Part shown: positions 56,190 through 64,000 of the stretch, piece after piece | Numbering within the stretch: the stretch's first letter is position 1 | Layout of the letters: each line of letters begins with the position of its first letter | Assembly (NCBI GenBank): GCA_949752735.1 | Contig: OX457037.1 | Location: 996,001 to 1,060,000 of the forward strand | Origin: Lumbricus terrestris | Lineage: Eukaryota > Annelida > Clitellata > Crassiclitellata > Lumbricidae | Reading direction: 5' to 3' | DNA length: 64,000 bases | The notes under the pieces: generated by a model | Seen by the model: the letters and a program-made list of their open reading frames with translations, nothing else | Database searches by the model: none | Told to the model about the DNA's origin: nothing | Position numbers and translations under genes: made by a program

Positions 56190-56324
56190 TTGATGTCGGC
56201 GGGGTTTCCGTCGTTGTCTGAGTAGTTACTCTTGATGAAATGCTTGATGTTGAAGTGTTTGTTGTAACCGGAGCCGTGGTTGTTGCTGGAGTAGTTGTTG
56301 TAAAAGTAGTCGCTGTGGTGCACA
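56190..56324 (-). CDS. Short mucin-like Thr/Pro/Ser exon
   Basis: 45 codons between acceptor CATTGTTTGCAG (ending at 56325) and donor GTAAGATG (from 56189), phase 1 on both sides. The translation starts with Cys ('CTTATTFTTTTPATTTAPV') and is almost entirely Thr, Pro and Ser, as expected for an O-glycosylated linker. It carries no lesion, unlike its neighbours at 57.1, 55.15 and 54.0 kb. All mucin exons of the locus begin with Cys followed by a Thr-Ala-Thr-like stretch, so they look like duplicates of one ancestral exon. Confidence 0.7.
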
Positions 56325-56481
56325 CTGCAAACAATGTGAATGAATGAGAGAATCAATATCCTGTAATTTACTTGCCATGAGTAAAATAGTCTACTTGTAC
56401 CAGAGGTATGTCTACAGTCAGTCGCTAGAGGGAGATATGGCCATCAAGAGTTTCTGAACATAATATTATACGGATGCGGGC

Positions 56482-56801
<320 letters not shown>

Positions 56802-56984
56802 GCCATTCTCAATAATCATTGTCCATTAACCTCATGCACTGATCTTCAGAGCATCCAATAATTGTGAGTCTGAGGTAACCAAGTTGCTTAGCGTGAATGA
56901 GTTGGTGTGAGCGTAGATGGATGCCTCAATGTCATTCGTGGAATTTTTTTGTTTTTAGACAGCAGAGAAAATATTTTGTTGCCT

Positions 56985-57129
56985 AAAAGTGACAGCAGAT
57001 GGTTGAGTTGTCATAAGAATCTCAGTCGTTGTCTGAGGTGGTTGAGTAGTCGTTATCGGTGGAATAGTAGTTGTTGTAGTTGGAGGTGGAATATCAGTTG
57101 TTATGCTGGTTGCAGTTCTAAGTGCACAG
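56985..57129 (-). pseudogene. Mucin-like exon with damaged borders
   Basis: The minus strand reads 'CALRTATSITTDIPPPTTTT', then 'PPITTTQPPQTTTE' and 'MTTQPSAVTF', the same Cys-first Thr/Pro pattern as the other linkers. The AG just upstream (57130-57131) leaves one base before the first Cys codon, whereas related exons have two, so the acceptor is out of phase by one base. No clear donor follows before a stop near 56955. Confidence 0.6.
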
Positions 57130-57411
57130 CTCCACATACTAAAATAATTACAATGGTTCCCCATTTAATCGACCACGAGCAGGTACAATAGTTTTACAGA
57201 AGTAGGCTATAGCCTATCTGTTTTGATGTCAAAACAATTATTGAGATGTTGCATGCTGACATGCATCTATTATAACTATATAACTATTTCGAATATCATT
57301 ATATCAGACCCCTTGGCATACAATTATTTCTTAGCTAGGAATTCGCTTGTCTGTGCTATAAGTGCCAGCCTTAATTGCTGCAGACGTCTCCAGCAGGCTG
57401 ATAAAACTCAC

Positions 57412-57737
57412 CCGGCGATGAGCAAGATGCACTGAAATCCAGTGCATTTGTTGCGAAAAATGTGACCTGAATTTCAGTTACTGCATTAAATGTAACCGTG
57501 CATGTAAAGTTTCCAGAAGCGTTCTAGTCCACTGTAATTGTAGAAGTAGATCGAATAACATAGTTATCCGTCCTCGTCCTTTGAGGAGTTTCTGTTGTGT
57601 AAAAGACTCCAACGGTTGACCAAGTCATATTAGCTCTGATTGGATTAAATGTGTAGGCTATTCGGCATAGATGATGCTACACGAGAGTTGAACTGCGTTT
57701 GGCGACGTTGCATTACATGAGCAAACTGGACCATTGC
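57412..57737 (-). pseudogene. Ig-like exon, type A, TAGCCTAC insertion plus stop
   Basis: The acceptor (GCGTTGACAG, ending at 57738) and donor GTGAGT (from 57411) are intact, phase 1. The length is 326 bp against 318 bp for the intact A exon. Blocks 'GPVCSCNAT', 'VQLSCSIIYAE', 'NPIRANMTW', 'STSTITVD', 'GNFTCTVTFNA' and 'FSASCSSP' align well. After 'IYAE' the eight bases TAGCCTAC put a stop in frame and shift the rest; leaving them out gives exactly 318 bp. A separate TAG follows 'TITVD'. It heads the decayed half of the locus. Confidence 0.8.
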
Positions 57738-58028
57738 CTGTCAACGCAAAAGAGATTAAGCGATAGCTTATTAATTTTAAAGTAGGCTAAAGTTTCAAAA
57801 GTGATCCCGGGTTTCAATTGGCGATCGAGTTTCATGCATGACATTTGGAAAAATATATTTAGATCTAACTGAAAACAAACGAAAAATTGTTTGTTCCATC
57901 GAGATTCAGTAGATTTGAATTAAGGTTATAAAGGGCATCGTCACATTTACTCATTGCAATATCATCCAATTACGCCTATAGCCTAAAATGTCCAGCTTTA
58001 GGTGAAAACTGTGCTGACGTCGTGCAAA
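57738..58028. other. Intron sequence
   Basis: AT-rich sequence upstream (minus strand) of the A exon. No feature recognised. Confidence 0.35.
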
Positions 58029-59021
58029 GTAGGGGAAGTAGGGGCGAGATGGACCCTTGGGGCATGATGGATCCCGTCAATATAAGGTATATATGATGTC
58101 GCCACCTATCGAATGAACTTTAATTATTGTAACACTGTTGGAGCTTTGGTGATTTGACCAAAATAAGCGACCGAAACGACATTTTTTCGTTTTTTATGAT
58201 GAAAAGTTGATTTTCGACCTGTTCGATCCTATTTTCAAGAAACAGTTTTTTGCTAAGTATTCAATTGCACATTGTCACAGGCTTTTGATGCAAGTATATT
58301 TGGTTAAACACCCTTTTCTGCCGTATTAACGAATTCGGTATTGGCAGGATACCCAGTAGATCAAATTTTTAATTGGTGAAAAGTTTATACCTTACGCATG
58401 GGGGCGAGTTGGATCAGTCACCGACGGGGCAAGACGGATCTTGTGATCCATCTTGCCCCGTTTGTGTGAATTTTTCCTATGGCTCGAATTTTTTCCTCCG
58501 ATTTCACATGTTAATTAATTATTATGTTATTATTACTATAACAATAATTGTTGGATACAATAATAATGACAATTAACGCGAAAGTCATGATTGCAGTGGT
58601 CTACCTTGTTCCACCATGGGGGCAAGATGGACCACTAAAATCACCTAAAATTGAAAAATCTAGTCCAATGTAACTTCTGTGTTATTCTCACTGTTTTACA
58701 TTATAGACGATCACATTTATGCATAAAATAGTATTCTGCATGTGATCAGAACATGCTATGATGAAAGACTAATGCGTGGAGCATGATTTATTAGATTGGT
58801 CCATCTTGCCCCAAAGTGGGGCAAGACGGACCATTACGACTACATTTTTAAATTTTAAAAATCTTATTATCAAAAAGGGATGCAATTAAATTTGTGTTGC
58901 CCTTAGCTATGGTACTGCATGAGCTGCGAGTGGCCAAAAAATTTGTGCCCGTCAAGCACGTTTATGGTGTCTCAAAACCAAAAATCCGTTACGGGGTCCG
59001 TCTTGCCCCTACTTCCCCTAC
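58029..59021. mobile_element. Inverted-repeat element with GGGGCAAGATGGACC motifs
   Basis: Ends GTAGGGGAAGTAGGGGCGAG and its complement ending at 59021 (CCCCTACTTCCCCTAC) are inverted repeats of about 30 bp. Copies of 'GGGGCAAGATGGACC' or its complement recur inside at 58397, 58430, 58455, 58620 and 58800-58833. No transposase ORF. No target duplication was recognised. Confidence 0.75.
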
Positions 59022-59171
59022 AAGACATGGCTCATCTCTTGCAGTCAGACGTTCTAGTTGAACCCAGAGCAGGGCTTGAATTATATTGTTTAGTCTTGAC
59101 ACTGATCACCAGACGCGCTTCGTAATAACGTAGAAAGCGATATCGTAACTACGGTAACTGCAAATTGCACC
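59022..59171. other. Unassigned spacer
   Basis: Short stretch between two inverted-repeat elements. Confidence 0.3.
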
Positions 59172-60442
59172 ACGACAACAACAATCCAATACAGTCAGGC
59201 AAAAGCAGGTTCAATCAATTAACCGCATGAGATAATAATAGCAGCAAAAATTGACGTCACCTCTTTTTTTATCCTCTTATGCATGACTAGAGGGGGAAAT
59301 GGTACATTTACAATGTCCTAGAAGATAACTGCTGAAATTTTGATAATAACACGTGAGTAGCCATCGAAACGGCCTTGGGGTGCAGATTGCACCCCAAGGA
59401 GCCATTGAGGGTTAAAAATTGCACAGCCCGGGCTGATCACAATTTTGCGAAGAATAAGTCCACATTATCTGAGAGCAATGAGCTGAGTTAGAGGTGATGG
59501 ATGGTTCACTGACTTTAAATTAACACCCAAAGTGGGGCACTTCCTTTGAGCCCCATGTTGAGACCCTAAGGTTAAAGAACTGTAGGCCTACTGAACTAGG
59601 TTGCTCCGACTCCATTCACTAAGGACAAAAGTTTGACGAAAATACTGTTTGGGCTGAACATTTGTAAAGAGGGTTATTGCATTATATCATGACGCCAGTG
59701 GAGCTTTGGGTGCTAGAGTAGCTATGCATCATCAAGCAAACTAGCTCTGGTTGCGTTATATATCGCCCGAAGCGTTCCGATATCCAGCATCATGGTTTTT
59801 CTCTGCTCCATTTCCTCCGCGTCTTCAAAATTAGATTGGACCAAATGCCCCGAATATTATAATTCCCCCTCTGTGCAATTAGTCTATTTTTTCATTTGTA
59901 GTTTATGACAGCATTCGAAACCATTCTCCCTATGCAATTATTTCTAAAACAGTTTATCAAGCCAACTTCTATTATTTTAAGCAATAGGCTAATTATTTCC
60001 TCAATCCAACATCTATTTAATAGAAGTTGGATTGAGGAAATAATTTTTACCTAAATAACCTATAGAAGTCGACTTGATGAAGAAGATAACATTGTTTGAA
60101 TGCAAAAGTAAGATTGATGAAAATGGTTTCTTATGAGATTGCATAAGACATAGACGTTTGATTGATGAATCTAGTTTCTTGTGAAAGTAGAAATTGGTTT
60201 GATGAAGTTAATACTTACGTAAAGAGAAGTTCGGTTGATGGCAGTCATCATGGCATTGGCATTAAAATGCCATGTGTAGGCCTAGAGCTATTAGGAATGC
60301 ACGAATGAAACCATAATAATTATAACTTACCGTAATTATTATTATTATGAGTGCATTGTAAAGAACGTAGAACTATTATTATCTCATGCGGTTAATTGAT
60401 TGAACCTGCTTTTGCCTGACTGTATTGGATTGTTGTTGTCGT
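59172..60442. mobile_element. 1.27-kb element bounded by perfect 70-bp inverted repeats
   Basis: 59172-59241 and 60373-60442 are exact reverse complements over 70 bp (ACGACAACAACAATCCAATA ... TGAGATAATAATAG). Inside are a hairpin at 59373-59399 (CCTTGGGGTGC/GCACCCCAAGG), a longer one at 59988-60047 (ATTATTTCCTCAATCCAAC and its complement), and loose repeats of 'GATTGATGAA' at 60065-60240. No ORF. Whether this is a transposon or an inverted duplication is not settled. Confidence 0.6.
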
Positions 60443-61164
60443 TAAGGTATGAATTTAAGCATTACATTGAGCTTAAGAATTATTGTATAAAAACATGTAA
60501 GCCTAATTCAAGTCTAAACCAATCGACAAAAAGTTGCAAGCTAACTTATCGTCAGTTAGGGGAATATTATGTCCTAACCTGGGGTTGTGTTATGTACCGG
60601 GGAATTATGTCCTGGAGGTTATGCATCGAGGCTTATGACCGTGAAATTTGATGAACAGTCGAAGGTTGACTCTCTGCTTCGAAGGGAACAGATCTCAATC
60701 GCTTACAGACCCCAACAGTTGGGTTTTAATTATATTAAATTGTATCACGCGGTAGTTGAATTAATGACCGTTTCGTGTGATAGGATCTCATTGATAGGCC
60801 TAAACTGAGCAAAACGAACTGTGCCGTTAGTTCGACGAATAATCTTGAGGCACAAAGTCTCATTAGAATGAACAACTGTGAGTCTGTGTCGGAAAATATT
60901 AAGTTGTCTGCGATGAATAAGATGTTGTTGAATTATATTCCGTTGTTATCAGTCTAACCAAGTTCAGCAGTTTACACCAGAGTCATGGAAGTCATCCAGC
61001 AGGTCGAAGAAATCAAATGTAAAGAAATAATTAAGATTACAAAGAACTTTTGTCAGGTCATAAGGTAGGTCAATGGTAAAATAGGCAGAATAGTGGATCT
61101 TCGTCAAATGATCTGCAGCAACGCATGTCACCATTGCTGTGGAGGGGCCACGGTCGTCGCTGAA
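60443..61164. other. Unassigned sequence
   Basis: Short frames at 60400-60651 and 60587-60808 have no recognisable domain. Confidence 0.3.
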
Positions 61165-61803
61165 TATATGGTAATTGTTGGTGGAGAAGTGATAGAGGTG
61201 GTTTCGAGCTTCACATTCCTGGGATCTATGATAGAGAAGGAGGGAAGAAGTGACATGGAAATAAGGCGAAGGATAACAATGGGAAAAACGGCAATGAACG
61301 GTCTGGGAAGGATTTGGAAGGATAAATATGTGAGCAGGGAAACAAAGAAAAGATTGGTGAGAGCATTGATCTTTCCAGTGGTCCTTTATGGATGCGAGAC
61401 ATGGACGAAGACTCAGGATATGGAAAAGAAAATCAACGCGTGCGAGATGTGGATTTGGAGGAAGATGCTAAAGATCTCATGGATGGAAAAGAGAACTAAC
61501 GAGTCGGTGCGTGAGGAGCTCGGAATAGAGAGGGAGGAGACACTGCAACAAACAGCAACCAGGCGGAAATTCAGCTACTTCGGCCACGTCATGAGATCAA
61601 ACGGTTTGGAAAAGGAGATGATGACGGCATGCGGTGAAGGAAGGAGAAGACGCGGAAGACCAAGGAAGAGATGGATGGATGAAGTACAGGAAAAGTCTGG
61701 AATGAGCTTGGAAGAGCTAAGAGAGGCGACAATAAACAGGAGACAATGGAGAGGATACATCATGACTGTCGCCAGAGCTCCAAGAGCTGACGGCACCAGG
61801 TGA
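61165..61803 (+). pseudogene. Non-LTR retrotransposon ORF2 C-terminus, 5'-truncated
   Basis: About 212 codons reading to a TGA at 61801. Recognisable blocks are 'SSFTFLGSMIEKEGRSDMEI', 'VVLYGCETWTKT', 'WIWRKMLKISWMEKRTNESV', 'FSYFGHVMR' and 'GRPRKRWMDEV'. This is the well-known C-terminal domain after the reverse transcriptase in many invertebrate non-LTR elements. The catalytic RT and endonuclease are absent, as expected for a 5'-truncated insertion. The frame is open, so the copy is fairly young. A fragment of the same family lies at 40048-40246. The 3' end abuts a mucin-like exon fragment on the minus strand. Confidence 0.75.
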
Positions 61804-61819
61804 CCAGGTAATTGGTTTT

Positions 61820-61898
61820 GTCATTTTAATCGATGACAATAGTTGTTGAATCGTTGATGTCTGTGTTGTTGATTGAACTGTTGCTGTTCTTGGACAGG
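61820..61898 (-). pseudogene. Mucin-like exon fragment next to retrotransposon
   Basis: The acceptor TTTAATATTTTCAG ends at 61899. The phase-1 frame reads 'CPRTATVQSTTQTSTI', the same Cys then Thr-Ala-Thr start as the linker exons at 56.3 and 57.1 kb. Within 30 codons the Thr-rich character ends, and no donor is visible before the 3' end of the retrotransposon near 61805, which may have removed it. Confidence 0.5.
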
Positions 61899-63185
61899 CT
61901 GAAAATATTAAACAGATGATATTGGGGAAGCAAAACAGGTACTGCTCATGTTAACTATTGTCTGGTAAAATTCCAAGTACGAAGAAACGGAAGTAGGTAA
62001 TAGGTAATAAGGAGTATAGAATTCACCGCGATGTTGGACAGAAGTAGGCCTATAATAATAATTAAAATTATATTATGAAACACATTAATAGCTTAATTCT
62101 AAGCTAATCATGTCTGGAAAAAGATTCTTTGGCTTCAGTTGAAATAGGAAAAACACAAATTTATTAGGTCAACCGTTAAAGAGAAACGCGACTCTAACCG
62201 ACCGACATTCAGCAGAAGCAAAATGCGGCCTAGTTTTTATAATCAGAGGCATAAGGGGAAAAATATCAAGTGTGACATTCAAAGCAGCCGACGCATTGCT
62301 TGCACGTGTTAGCCTAAATATAGTCATATTATTTGTTACAGTAGGTCACCATTGCGAGCAATATAAATGTATACAGGCCTGAGCCACCTATGTGCCTTTC
62401 ATGCATAGCTTGTTGCTTCACTAGGCCACTATCGGTCATATTGTTTTGTACATTGCAGAGCGTGTCTGAAATTCTTAGGCGTTTCAAAGTGATGGCCCAG
62501 TTCTATGATGTGCTTGACCTGGATTGTTAAGAACCCCACCTAAAAAGACCCGATGTGCCTGTATTTTGATATTGCCAATTGACACACTGGACGTATTACA
62601 TTATGCCTACCTAAGATAAGTTCACTGGTCCACTAAAACCTCACAGCATGCCAAGACTCCTTTTAATAAATTTACGACGTCATTCAAATTAGAGCCTCAA
62701 ATCTCCATTTCATAATAATAGATCTATTATTGTTTTGCAAATGAGACGTGGGCTTCAAAATTGTCATGATCGTGTCTAATCTCCCCCTAACCCCAACTCG
62801 GCATCAGATTGCCTTATAAGGATTCATATTCATTCACCATCGATTCTTCTGAAACAGTCGCTTCCCAATTATCATGATTATCAGATAGTTAAACTCTGAT
62901 TATCTGTAGGTATACAAAGGCTAAGGTGGAGATGCTGGAAGAAGACTGCAACGAGTGCATCTTTATCTTGTTAATAAGGTGACAGAAAGAAGATCGAAAA
63001 TAAACTCATTTTACTGCGAATTATGTGATTAGGATTGTCGTATTCGTTAATCATAGCCTACGTAGGTGTTCGAAAGAAACAGTTCATCAACGAAAGTGTT
63101 AGGTAGCCTATGCAGGTGTAGGCTACGAGAAAATTGTCGAGTAGATATTACTATAATTTATTAGCAAAGTGTGAGAGTTACAATG
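61899..63185. other. Unassigned sequence
   Basis: AT-rich, with several TAGGCCTA/TAGCCTA motifs, no ORF and no splice-bordered exon recognised. Confidence 0.35.
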
Positions 63186-63191
63186 GGCTAT

Positions 63192-64000
63192 ACTGCCGTG
63201 CTAAGCAAAAAGACAGTAGGCCTAACTCAAAAAAGGTGATTTCGCGTAAAACGACAAAGAAGAAATCGGTTTAATCCAACCAGAAATAATACTTCAATCT
63301 TTCTGAATTTTTGCAAACAGTCATATCTAAACTTGTGAATTTAGGAAATAATCTCGTTTTTAGTGAAATTTGAGTAAAAATTGTATAAAAATGAGTTACT
63401 GTCTTTTTGCTTAGTATCGAAGCATTGAATATCGGCTTGCTGCTAAGCAAGAAAGCAGTAAGTCCTCATTATAGTGCTGCAGACTGGTGAGAAAATGTTC
63501 ACTTTGCATAAAATTTGGTAAATACCACGAACAAGTCCTAAGAAAAAGACTTGTCAATAGGACCATCACAGATTTGCAATCTGGCGCCAATGGCAGCCAT
63601 TTTTCAAAATGGCCGACCAATCTACATATTTTTAAAGATCTTAGCTTCTATTTCACTTAGAATCGTCATCTTGGTGCTTAAACATACATTTTTGAGGGTA
63701 AGAATTCCAATGGAGCCATCTAAAACTTCATATTGACACAGTGGTGGCCATTTTTTAAAATGGCCGATCAAAATAGTTTTTCCAGTATATCAGCATTCAC
63801 TTCACTTCACTCAAAATCGTCAAATTGGTGCCTAAACATACATTCGTAGGGGCAAGGACTCCATTGGGCCATCTAAAACTTCCTATGGCCTCAGTGGCGG
63901 CCATTTTTTTCAAAATAGCCAACCAGAATGTTTTTTCAATATCTCAGCATTTAATTAACTTAGAATCGTAATTTTGGTGCCTAAACATACATTTTTAGGG
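63192..64000. mobile_element. Second copy of the satellite-armed foldback, cut by window
   Basis: Starts ACTGCCGTGCTAAGCAAAAA, the same terminus as at 4931. 63230-63600 is the inverted, diverged counterpart of 6830-7170. From 63600 the ~150-bp units recur (AAAATGGCCGA at 63607 and 63758, a variant at 63911). It continues past the window edge. Confidence 0.7.

Overview
The window looks like nuclear DNA of an animal, probably an aquatic invertebrate. It has introns with GT/AG borders, non-LTR retrotransposon pieces, LTR retrotransposons whose primer site resembles those of sea-urchin and bivalve Ty3/gypsy elements, many short inverted-repeat transposons, and no bacterial-style operons. I cannot name the species; an echinoderm-like deuterostome is a guess.

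The host content I can support is one locus read on the minus strand across nearly the whole window. Its exons encode immunoglobulin-like (Ig) domains of two kinds. 'A' domains have extra cysteines. 'B' domains have the B-strand Cys where it survives but no F-strand Cys. Between them lie Thr/Pro-rich mucin-like segments. In transcription order: a mucin fragment (61.9 kb), A (57.7 kb), mucin (57.1 kb), mucin (56.3 kb), B (55.15 kb), A (54.0 kb), B (29.06 kb), A (10.45 kb) and a giant mucin exon (4.78 kb to the window edge). The clear exon borders are phase 1. Exons at 29.06, 10.45 and 4.78 kb are intact, whereas nearly all those between 53.6 and 61.9 kb carry frameshifts, stops or damaged borders. 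I infer a decayed copy upstream and a possibly working copy downstream, with large introns full of transposons. The 24-bp repeat filling 1-4550 is the coding sequence of the mucin domain: its variation falls on third codon positions of only one frame.

Two young LTR retrotransposons sit in the introns. Element 1 (10627-20516) has 2404-bp LTRs with no difference found by eye, a Gag ORF with three zinc knuckles, no pol, and a coiled-coil ORF inside the LTR. Element 2 (22536-27527) has 543-bp LTRs differing at one base, and one ORF joining Gag, a protease-like domain and a stub of reverse transcriptase. Both must depend on enzymes made elsewhere.

The rest is layered mobile DNA: a CR1-like element split by a hAT-type element with a perfect 8-bp target duplication, several more hAT-type elements, foldback elements, a mariner-like remnant, a MULE-like element with long terminal repeats, and non-LTR 3' ends. 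The palindrome TAGGCCTA and its shorter forms TAGGCTA/TAGCCTA are strikingly common, and copies of the short form sit inside two broken Ig exons. Coordinates of degenerate elements are approximate.
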